Part shown: piece after piece, positions 1-4,578 of the stretch
Layout: each line of letters begins with the position of its first letter
How positions within the stretch are numbered: position 1 is the first letter of the stretch
Origin: JAVBKB01 sp031554275
Lineage (GTDB): Bacteria; Bacillota; Bacilli; JARBTR01
Assembly (NCBI GenBank): GCA_031554275.1
Contig: JAVBKB010000006.1
Coordinates: forward strand, 1 to 5,080
DNA: 5,080 bases
Direction of reading: 5' to 3'
The notes under the pieces: generated by a model
The model's input: only the letters and a program-made list of their open reading frames with translations
What the model was told of the DNA's origin: nothing
Databases searched by the model: none
Position numbers and translations under genes: made by a program

Positions 1-102
1 TTGAATTTTATCACATAAAGTGTAATACCATTTTGACTATATAATATTACTATTGTCAAATTCCATAAAAAGTGGTTGGAAACAATTTATCAATGGAATA
101 TT

Positions 103-141
103 ACATTTTCTGCAATTATCATATGACATTTTCCGCAAATA
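103..141. repeat. Tandem 16-bp direct repeat upstream of the first promoter
   Basis: Two copies of ACATTTTCYGCAAWTA lie at 103-118 and 126-141. They match at 14 of 16 positions and start 23 bp apart, a little over two helical turns. The second copy ends two bases before the predicted -35 box of the cell-wall-repeat gene. Same-face direct repeats just upstream of a -35 are typical of response-regulator binding sites, so this could be an activator site. The regulator is unknown, and in an AT-rich spacer such a repeat can also arise by chance. Confidence 0.4.
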
Positions 142-143
142 AC

Positions 144-173
144 TTGAAAAATATTTACAACTTATACTATAAT
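144..173 (+). promoter_or_regulatory. Predicted SigA promoter of the secreted cell-wall-repeat gene
   Basis: TTGAAA (144-149) and TATAAT (168-173) are separated by 18 bp. This puts the transcription start near 180 and gives a leader of about 45 nt. The -10 is a consensus match and the -35 matches at four of six positions. The leader holds two copies of AAAATAGTAA (174-183, 194-203) on either side of CTATTT (185-190). CTATTT can pair with the AAATAG on either side, so two small hairpins compete. The gene has a strong ribosome binding site, GGAGGGG at 214-220, five bases before ATG 226. Confidence 0.6.
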
Positions 174-225
174 AAAATAGTAAACTATTTAAAAAAATAG
201 TAATTACAAATATGGAGGGGATACT

Positions 226-1305
226 ATGAAGAAATTTTTTGCAATTGTTTGTGCACTTGTAATAACACTTACCGCGCTACCAACTTTAAATGCTTCTGCT
301 GAATCATCAGTCACGGATAATCTTGCGACTGAACTAAAAACTTCATCACCAGTTTCAGATGCACCAATGGAGCAAGTGAAAAAACCTGGGAAACCAGAAA
401 ATCTAAATGTACTTAAAAAACAAAAATCAAAATCAAGTGTTGTAACTGTCGACTTACCTGCTGGGAACTTTTCGTTTAGCAAAGTGACAAAGGCATCATT
501 CACTATTAAATGGAATAAAAAAGATGTGAACATGGTTTCTTTAGGAGCAGAATTATATGATATTAACCTTAATTTCATTAAGACTGTAGTATTAAATAAA
601 AATGGTACAACAGTTGTTAACGGATTAACTGAGGGTACCGATTATTTTGTAATTCCGTATGTCGTCTATAAAGATGGGAAAATAGGGGTTGCAAAGGATG
701 ACGCTGATTGGATTACAACAGATGGATGGAATTACTATGTTGATACTGACTCTGGGATATCTGTGTGGTTTTACTACATAGGAGATGTGCTACAAAAGGA
801 TTGGCTTAAATGGCACAATGAATGGTACTATCTTGATCTTGAGTATGGCACAATGTGGAGTTCAGAATGGCTTGCTTGGAACAACAATTGGTATTACTTT
901 CATTCAAATGGCGTAATGGCGAAAAACGGTTGGATCACTCCAGATCGCTACAAATACTATGTATACCCAAATGGTGTTATGGCAGTTGGTTGGGTCAATG
1001 ATGGAGGAAAGTGGTACTATACAAATATCAGTGGGCGATTAATGGCAAATGGCTGGGGTAAAATTGATGGAAACTGGTACTTCTTCCGCCCTAATGGAGA
1101 GATGGCTACAGGTTGGATTAACAGTGGAGGCTATTGGTATTACTTAAATCCATCATCAGGAGCACGGCACATGGGCTGGGTCTATACAGGTGGGGCTTGG
1201 TACTATTTGAACAAAAACGGTACCATGGCCATTGGAAAAGTTAGTATTGATGGTAGATACAGTTCATTCAATAAGTCTGGTGTTTGGCTTGGATATACTA
1301 AGTAG
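226..1305 (+). CDS. Secreted Fn3-like, cell-wall/choline-binding-repeat protein
   Basis: This 359-residue protein is predicted to be exported and held non-covalently on the cell envelope. Residues 1-25 form a signal peptide: MKK, a hydrophobic stretch, then an ASA cleavage motif before Glu26. Residues 27-75 are a polar, Lys/Pro/Ser-rich linker. Residues 80-165 are beta-rich with a FTIKW strand and a GLTEGTDY loop, resembling a fibronectin type III domain. Residues 166-355 hold about nine aromatic repeats of 20-22 residues, centred on W-Y-Y/F triplets near 170, 200, 222, 244, 263, 284, 304, 325 and 344, with intervening NG-x-M-A-x-GW motifs. This is the pattern of choline-binding/cell-wall-binding (CW_binding_1) repeats. 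The last repeat is degenerate, with RYSSF where a WYY would be expected. No amidase, glucosaminidase or peptidase domain is visible, so a binding, adhesin or matrix role is more likely than lysis. ATG 226 is supported by the strong ribosome binding site and the signal peptide directly after it. The gene is monocistronic, with its own promoter and terminator. The ligand is unknown. Confidence 0.88.
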   Translation: MKKFFAIVCALVITLTALPTLNASAESSVTDNLATELKTSSPVSDAPMEQVKKPGKPENLNVLKKQKSKSSVVTVDLPAGNFSFSKVTKASFTIKWNKKDVNMVSLGAELYDINLNFIKTVVLNKNGTTVVNGLTEGTDYFVIPYVVYKDGKIGVAKDDADWITTDGWNYYVDTDSGISVWFYYIGDVLQKDWLKWHNEWYYLDLEYGTMWSSEWLAWNNNWYYFHSNGVMAKNGWITPDRYKYYVYPNGVMAVGWVNDGGKWYYTNISGRLMANGWGKIDGNWYFFRPNGEMATGWINSGGYWYYLNPSSGARHMGWVYTGGAWYYLNKNGTMAIGKVSIDGRYSSFNKSGVWLGYTK

Positions 1306-1336
1306 CAAAAATAATGACCAAAAGATATAAAATATT

Positions 1337-1404
1337 ACTGGGACAAATGGCCACGAGTGTAATGCACTAGTGGATGTTTGTCCCAGTTTATTAGTTCGTT
1401 TTTC
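1337..1404 (+). terminator. Long-stem intrinsic terminator after the cell-wall-repeat gene
   Basis: A nearly perfect hairpin spans 1337-1387. The outer arms ACTGGGACAAA (1337-1347) and TTTGTCCCAGT (1377-1387) pair fully. The stem continues through CCAC/GTGG (1351-1354/1370-1373) and AGTG/CACT (1356-1359/1365-1368) to a five-base loop. A T-rich tail with a TTTTT run follows at about 1388-1404. It begins 32 nt after the stop codon. At about 24 bp the stem is unusually long for a terminator, and the T-run is interrupted, so it may also be a dispersed repeat that was adopted as a terminator. Confidence 0.7.
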
Positions 1405-1441
1405 TATATAATCTGTCAAAGTAAAAAATTAATTATTGCTA

Positions 1442-1503
1442 TGTGATTTCTATTTCCATTTCTTTATAAAGAATTGTAGATCAAAGTGTGTGATTTCTGT
1501 TCC
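1442..1503. repeat. Direct repeats flanking a perfect 14-bp palindrome
   Basis: TGTGATTTCTATTTCC (1442-1457) recurs as TGTGATTTCTGTTCC (1489-1503), with start points 47 bp apart. Between them lies a perfect palindrome, TTCTTTATAAAGAA, at 1460-1473. Both direct copies begin TGTGA, the left half of an FNR/CRP-type site, but the matching TCACA half is absent. The block sits just upstream of the DUF1858/DUF438 promoter and could be a regulator-binding array. No regulator can be assigned. Confidence 0.4.
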
Positions 1504-1528
1504 TTTTTGGGAACATTAGTTGTATAAT
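1498..1528 (+). promoter_or_regulatory. Predicted promoter of the DUF1858-DUF438 operon
   Basis: A consensus -10, TATAAT, lies at 1523-1528, placing the start near 1535. The -35 region is poor (TTCCTT at 1500-1505 with a 17-bp spacer). It is instead occupied by an inverted repeat, TGTTCC-N6-GGAACA, at 1498-1515. A weak -35 overlapped by a palindrome suggests dependence on, or control by, a DNA-binding protein. The -10 is read directly from the sequence; the regulatory reading is inference. Confidence 0.5.
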
Positions 1529-1533
1529 TTTGT

Positions 1534-1548
1534 TGAGAATTGTTCTCA
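1534..1548. promoter_or_regulatory. Fur-like palindromic operator at the transcription start
   Basis: TGAGAATTGTTCTCA is a 6-3-6 palindrome directly after the -10 box, over the expected start site. Against the Bacillus Fur 7-1-7 consensus TGATAATNATTATCA it matches 11 of 14 defined positions, and it has the same length and symmetry. Its position is suited to repression. Fur, or another Fur-family or unrelated repressor, could bind it. The assignment rests on consensus similarity alone. It fits the downstream gene, which encodes a predicted iron-binding hemerythrin-type protein. Confidence 0.45.
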
Positions 1549-1563
1549 TCTAAAAATTTCTTT

Positions 1564-1570
1564 AGGAGGG
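1564..1570 (+). promoter_or_regulatory. Ribosome binding site that fixes the DUF1858 start
   Basis: AGGAGGG ends nine bases before ATG 1580. A longer reading frame opens at ATG 1520, but that codon lies at the -10 box, upstream of the predicted transcription start, and has no ribosome binding site. ATG 1580 is therefore the start. Confidence 0.8.
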
Positions 1571-1579
1571 AGTAAAGAA

Positions 1580-1822
1580 ATGAAACAGATATCAATCCAC
1601 ACGAGTGTTTATAATCTGTGTACGGAGCACCCGGAAATTATAAATATAATGAAAGAAGCAGGGTTTGAACATATTACACAAACTGGTATGCTACAAACAG
1701 CAGGTCGTGTTATGACTATTGCCAAGGGCTCTCGAATGAAGAGTATCCCATTAGAAACAATCAAAACAACTTTTGAAAACCACGGATTTCAGCTGATCGG
1801 CGAGGAGAATGATAATGAGTGA
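1580..1822 (+). CDS. DUF1858 domain-containing small protein
   Basis: This is an 80-residue cytosolic protein with no signal peptide or membrane segment. It fits the DUF1858 pattern: an early strand (ISIHTSVYNL), a helix ending in an acidic-proline turn (TEHPEII), then NIMKEAGFEHI, and a central T-x-GRVMTIAKGS segment. DUF1858 is a small fold of unknown biochemical role, found alone or next to DUF438 and hemerythrin/PAS proteins and fused to redox-type proteins. One cysteine (Cys14) precedes the TEHPE turn. The last eight bases overlap the next gene (ATG 1815 within the end of this frame), so the two are very likely co-transcribed and translationally coupled. A partner or accessory role for the DUF438 protein is inferred from this arrangement only. 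Confidence 0.82.
   Translation: MKQISIHTSVYNLCTEHPEIINIMKEAGFEHITQTGMLQTAGRVMTIAKGSRMKSIPLETIKTTFENHGFQLIGEENDNE
1802..1807 (+). promoter_or_regulatory. Ribosome binding site that picks the DUF438 start
   Basis: GAGGAG lies inside the end of the DUF1858 frame. It is seven bases from ATG 1815 but only one base from the alternative in-frame ATG 1809. The second ATG is therefore the likely start, giving an 8-bp overlap with the upstream gene. Confidence 0.7.
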
Positions 1823-3041
1823 GTTAATCAATAATCGTGAACAACCAAAAGAGAAGAAGCAGAAACAAGAGGTTTTGAAAAATATTATCAAACAACTTCA
1901 TGAGGGAAAGAGTGTAGATGAGGTAAAGGAGCTCTTTAACCAAGAAATTGGTTCTGTTTCAGTAGAAGAAATTTCTCAAATGGAGCAGGCATTGATGGAT
2001 GAAGGGATTCCTGTTGAGGAAATTCAACGCCTTTGTTCAGTACATGCTTCAGTTGTTGGGCAGAGTATTGAATCAATCCATCAAGAGGACAATTCTCCTG
2101 GTTCGCAAGTAGGCCACCCTGTTCATACTTGGAAGCTTGAAAATCGTGAAATAGATAAGCTTGTTAATATTCAGTTAGGGCTACATACTGACCAATTAGA
2201 GCGAGGTCAGTCCGAAGAATCTGTTTTGAAGGTTATCGCGGATTTGAACTTACTTTACGATGTGGATAAGCATTATAGTCGTAAGGAGAATCTGTTGTTT
2301 CCCTTTTTAGAAAAATATAATGTATTTGGACCAACGAAAGTAATGTGGGGCGTCGATGATCATATTCGTAATGCAATTAAGGACGCGAAACGCCAACTAT
2401 CGAGTTCAGAAAAAAACTGGGAAGAAATCATTCAAACGTTGCGATTTATTATTAAGGAAACGACTGAAATGATTTTCAAAGAAGAAAATATTTTGTTTCC
2501 GATGGCATTTAATAATCTTACTGAAGATGAATGGTTACAAATTGCTCAAGAAAGCGATAATATCGGGTACTGTCTGACCGAGCCTGCAGGTGTTTGGAAG
2601 CCGGAAAGAGCAAATATTGAGTTGAACGATAGCGAGCATGGGTTTATCAAACTTGAAACAGGTATTCTATCAGTGCAACAGCTCGAACTGATCATGAAGC
2701 ATTTACCAGTTGACATCACCTACATTGATGAAAATGATATTGTTCGTTTCTTTTCTCACGGACCTAATCGTATTTTCACCAGAACTAAGGCAGTAATCGG
2801 ACGAACAGTGTTGAACTGTCATCCACCAGCAAGCTCACACATTATTGAAAAGCTGCTAGAGGATTTCAAGTCTGGTGCCAAGGAAAATGAAGATTTTTGG
2901 ATTCCAATGGGAGATAAATTTGTTCACATTCGCTACTTTGCGATCCGTGATGAAGGCGGAAAGTATATGGGCTGCTTGGAATTCACACAAGACATTGCGC
3001 CAATACAAAAGATAGAAGGACAAAAGAGAATCATGTCGTGA
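1815..3041 (+). CDS. DUF438-hemerythrin-PAS protein, predicted gas/redox sensor
   Basis: This is a 408-residue soluble protein. Residues 18-82 form the helical DUF438 domain (IIKQLHEGKSVDEVKELF, then the EEI-QRLCSVH motif). Residues 98-245 form a hemerythrin-like helical bundle. Candidate metal ligands are His101/His104, His153 with Glu158 (HYSRKENLLFP), His183 (DDHIR) and Glu224 (FKEENILFP). The position equivalent to His153 in the second half is Met219, so the ligand set differs from classical seven-ligand hemerythrin. Residues 285-395 form a PAS-like domain with an LPVDITYID strand, a GR-x4-CHPP motif (Cys335, His336), an FW-P core and the ending EFTQDI. No kinase, cyclase, transposase or DNA-binding output is present. 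Hemerythrin and PAS folds commonly bind diiron or heme and respond to O2 or NO, so oxygen/NO sensing or scavenging is plausible but unproven here. It is coupled to the DUF1858 gene upstream and followed by a terminator. A slightly longer start at 1809 is less likely. Confidence 0.87.
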   Translation: MSELINNREQPKEKKQKQEVLKNIIKQLHEGKSVDEVKELFNQEIGSVSVEEISQMEQALMDEGIPVEEIQRLCSVHASVVGQSIESIHQEDNSPGSQVGHPVHTWKLENREIDKLVNIQLGLHTDQLERGQSEESVLKVIADLNLLYDVDKHYSRKENLLFPFLEKYNVFGPTKVMWGVDDHIRNAIKDAKRQLSSSEKNWEEIIQTLRFIIKETTEMIFKEENILFPMAFNNLTEDEWLQIAQESDNIGYCLTEPAGVWKPERANIELNDSEHGFIKLETGILSVQQLELIMKHLPVDITYIDENDIVRFFSHGPNRIFTRTKAVIGRTVLNCHPPASSHIIEKLLEDFKSGAKENEDFWIPMGDKFVHIRYFAIRDEGGKYMGCLEFTQDIAPIQKIEGQKRIMS

Positions 3042-3113
3042 TTAGAAAATCAAAGCTCGATGAATGAAATTGCAAGTAGAGGCTGATGGATTACGCTGGA
3101 AAAACCCTAAGGA

Positions 3114-3163
3114 AAAAAGGATAGAAATCACTTAGCTGATGATTTTTGTCCTTTTTGCTTTTT
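3114..3163 (+). terminator. Intrinsic terminator of the DUF1858-DUF438 operon
   Basis: A 17-bp stem pairs 3114-3130 (AAAAAGGATAGAAATCA) with 3140-3156 (TGATTTTTGTCCTTTTT) through two G-U pairs. It closes a nine-base loop and is followed by GCTTTTT. It starts 72 nt after the DUF438 stop. The left arm begins with an A-run, so the structure could also terminate transcription from the opposite strand. Confidence 0.75.
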
Positions 3164-3170
3164 GATCTTG

Positions 3171-3180
3171 AATCAGGATT
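3171..3180 (-). repeat. Lone extra copy of the palindromic element's terminus
   Basis: AATCAGGATT here is identical to the right end of the palindromic element (3370-3379) and inverted relative to its left end (3221-3229). It could be the remnant of an older or deleted element, or an alternative pairing partner for the left arm. It is only ten bases long, so chance is possible. Confidence 0.3.
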
Positions 3181-3220
3181 TTGGAAAAAATTATATTCAA
3201 GGATATCAGTCGAGCTTGTT

Positions 3221-3378
3221 ATCCTGATTACCGATTAAAATAGTGAATGATTTGTCCGGAAATTTTTCATCTCACGCGGCAAAAAATGCGCGAATATCTT
3301 GATATTTAAGCACTTTTTTAACAAAGCGAGATGGAAAATTACCACAAAGCATTCGCTATCTTAATCGGTAATCAGGAT
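3221..3378. mobile_element. 158-bp imperfect palindrome, MITE-like element
   Basis: The left arm (3221-3273) and right arm (3328-3378) are inverted copies: the outer 18 bp are identical, and 46 of 51 aligned positions match with one 2-base gap. The symmetry continues to the exact centre, where AATATC-TT-GATATT occupies 3293-3306; TGC/GCA and A5/T5 blocks lie between. If the inverted repeat is taken to begin with TCCTGATTACCGATTAA (3222-3377), the 156-bp element is flanked by TTA on both sides (3219-3221, 3378-3380), a possible 3-bp target duplication. There is no coding capacity, as expected of a miniature inverted-repeat element moved by a transposase elsewhere. It is too far from any stop codon, and lacks a T-tail, to be an ordinary terminator. 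A REP-like or structured-RNA element is the alternative. Confidence 0.6.
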
Positions 3379-3426
3379 TAATCACGAAAACCTCTTCATA
3401 AAGAAAATATCCATTCACATTTTGAT

Positions 3427-3457
3427 TTGCATTTCTTGTTTAAGAAAGTGTTATACT
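3427..3457 (+). promoter_or_regulatory. Predicted extended -10 promoter of the exporter gene
   Basis: TATACT (3452-3457) is preceded by TG one base upstream (3449-3450), which makes an extended -10. The best -35 is the partial match TTGCAT (3427-3432) at a long 19-bp spacing, so the promoter would rely mainly on the extended -10. Transcription would start near 3464, leaving a leader of about 74 nt. Confidence 0.5.
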
Positions 3458-3468
3458 TACACAATAAG

Positions 3469-3515
3469 TTTGTCGTCTTTTGATCGCTAATTTAAGCAGA
3501 TCAGAACAAGACAAG
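3469..3515 (+). promoter_or_regulatory. Long stem-loop in the exporter mRNA leader
   Basis: Bases 3469-3485 pair with 3499-3515 in a 17-position stem with two mismatches and two G-U pairs, capped by a 13-base loop. The inner part is the perfect TGATC/GATCA pair. No T-run follows, so it is not a terminator, and the AGGAG at 3526-3530 remains outside the stem. It may stabilise the mRNA or serve as a protein- or RNA-binding site. It matches no riboswitch class that I recognise. Confidence 0.45.
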
Positions 3516-3537
3516 ACACATTACTAGGAGCAATTGT

Positions 3538-4362
3538 ATGATTTGGATTCTTATTTTTTTCATTGGTGTTATCGCAAGCACACTCGGTTCGCTGGTTGGT
3601 CTGGGTGGTGCTTTTATCATTGTTCCTGCACTGTTGTTTCTAGGTCAGGATGTCCATTGGATTTCAAATATTACTCCTCAAACAGCGGCAGGAACCTCAC
3701 TGATTGCCTTGATTTTCACAGGGCTATCCTCCTCGATAGCTTATTGGAAAAAGAAGACGATTGATGTCAAGAGTGCTCTGATTTTCTTTATCGGGATTGC
3801 CCCAGGTAGTGTTTTGGGGTCGCTAACCAATGAAGGTGTAACTGCTAAATCGTTTAATTTGTATTTGGGAATATGGATGATCTTGATGTCAATCTTGTTG
3901 GTATTAAGAAACTATTTGAAACCTGCCCAATTTACAGGTACTAATAAAATGATTCGCACTTGGGAAGATTCAAAGGGTGAAGTACATACATATGGTTACA
4001 CAGTTTGGGTAGCCATTGCAATTTCAGTTGTTGTTGGTTTCTTTTCCGGTTTCTTTGGCATTGGTGGCGGTGCATTAATGGTACCAGCAATGCTTTTGGT
4101 TTTTCGCTTTCCAACACATGTGGCGGTTGGAACATCCATGCTTGTCATTCTGCTCTCAACACTTGCAGGGTCTGTAAGTCATATTTCACTAGGAAACGTG
4201 ATTTGGGTTTATGCATTTGCACTCATCCCGGGGAGCTTTATCGGTGGCAAAATTGGTTCTTACATCAGCCTTAGATTGAAGGGCAATACTGTTGTTGTTA
4301 TCTTAAGAGTGCTGCTTATCTTGATAGGTTTGAAAATGATAATCGAATCCTTTCTGATGTAG
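3538..4362 (+). CDS. TauE/SafE-family membrane exporter (YunE-like)
   Basis: This 274-residue integral membrane protein belongs to the TauE/SafE (formerly DUF81) family, whose members are linked to export of sulfite, sulfoacetate or related organic anions across the cytoplasmic membrane. It has the family's two-fold repeat: the motif GSLVGLGGAFIIVPAL near residues 17-32 and its counterpart SGFFGIGGGALMVPAM near 170-185, each followed by a T-x2-AAGTS/H-VAVGTS element (about 49-53 and 194-200). About eight hydrophobic segments are visible, with a hydrophilic loop at roughly 128-152 separating the halves. Length and pattern resemble Bacillus YunE, which is encoded near yunB in B. subtilis; this supports a YunE-like assignment, although the gene order here is different. 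ATG 3538 follows AGGAG (3526-3530) at a seven-base spacing. The substrate cannot be read from sequence. It appears to be transcribed alone. Confidence 0.9.
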   Translation: MIWILIFFIGVIASTLGSLVGLGGAFIIVPALLFLGQDVHWISNITPQTAAGTSLIALIFTGLSSSIAYWKKKTIDVKSALIFFIGIAPGSVLGSLTNEGVTAKSFNLYLGIWMILMSILLVLRNYLKPAQFTGTNKMIRTWEDSKGEVHTYGYTVWVAIAISVVVGFFSGFFGIGGGALMVPAMLLVFRFPTHVAVGTSMLVILLSTLAGSVSHISLGNVIWVYAFALIPGSFIGGKIGSYISLRLKGNTVVVILRVLLILIGLKMIIESFLM

Positions 4363-4433
4363 AAGAGTACTCGCATGGTGGAACATGCACCATGAGGTTG
4401 GAATGTATCTAATGTAGAAGAGTACTTGCGTGG
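4351..4433 (+). repeat. Diverged direct repeat that includes the exporter stop codon
   Basis: Bases 4351-4378 recur at 4406-4433, offset by 55 bp, with 24 of 28 positions identical. The core ATGTAGAAGAGTACT is exact in both. The first copy contains the last Met codon and TAG stop of the exporter gene (4357-4362); the second lies wholly in the spacer. Past 4378 the two units look weakly related. This suggests an old tandem duplication of the gene end, or a repeated site. It codes for nothing in the second copy. Confidence 0.6.
4374..4394. repeat. Short perfect inverted repeat after the exporter gene
   Basis: CATGGTG (4374-4380) and CACCATG (4388-4394) pair perfectly around a seven-base spacer. 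No T-run follows, so terminator function is unlikely. It lies inside the first unit of the 55-bp repeat and is not conserved in the second unit. It could be an operator or an mRNA 3'-end hairpin. Confidence 0.4.
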
Positions 4434-4520
4434 AATATTCATTCACTTCAGGAATGGAACATTTCTCAAAGTATCGGCAGTTCTTTTTTAAATTTTTAAA
4501 TTGAAAAAATAATTACTACA

Positions 4521-4568
4521 CGACTCCATGTCCTCATAAATTGTGAGGGAATGGGGTCGATGTTTTTT
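4521..4568 (+). terminator. Strong terminator hairpin abutting the yunB start
   Basis: Bases 4521-4536 pair with 4544-4559 over 16 positions, with one mismatch and two G-U pairs, around the seven-base loop TAAATTG. The tail is ATG followed by six Ts (4563-4568). This is a classic intrinsic terminator and probably ends the exporter transcript, about 160 nt after its stop. It reaches to within 11 bases of ATG 4579 and overlaps the alternative start TTG 4567. The loop region contains CATAAATT (4535-4542), a 7-of-8 match to a SigE -10, so the yunB promoter could lie inside the hairpin DNA. No convincing -35 was found for it. Confidence 0.75.
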
Positions 4569-4578
4569 GAAAAGAAGA

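Noticed and set aside
32..60. TTTGAC...GTCAAA inverted repeat near the left edge
   Set aside because: It is only six bases per arm with an AT-rich 17-base gap, and no gene is positioned to use it; chance is likely.
204..578. 124-residue reading frame on the minus strand
   Set aside because: It lies antisense to the signal peptide and first domain of a well-supported gene, and has no ribosome binding site or recognisable family.
1520..1579. Longer start for the DUF1858 gene at ATG 1520
   Set aside because: It precedes the predicted transcription start, overlaps the -10 and Fur-like box, and has no ribosome binding site; ATG 1580 has AGGAGGG.
3060..3086. Eight-codon reading frame after the DUF438 gene
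   Set aside because: It is too short, has no ribosome binding site, and is no more than expected by chance.
3221..3378. CRISPR array or tRNA-like structure in the gene-free stretch
   Set aside because: There are no regularly spaced direct repeats and no tRNA cloverleaf motifs; the structure is a single large palindrome.
3534..3764. 76-residue frame overlapping the exporter gene, and a similar one at 4005-4274
   Set aside because: Both are +1 shadows of the exporter, rich in Cys/Trp/Ser, with no family resemblance.
3941..4135. Minus-strand frame inside the exporter gene, and another at 4260-4442
   Set aside because: They are antisense to a clear membrane protein, with no ribosome binding site and unlikely composition.
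4543..4578. GTG 4543 as the yunB start
   Set aside because: It lies inside the terminator hairpin with no ribosome binding site, and would make an unusually long N-terminus.
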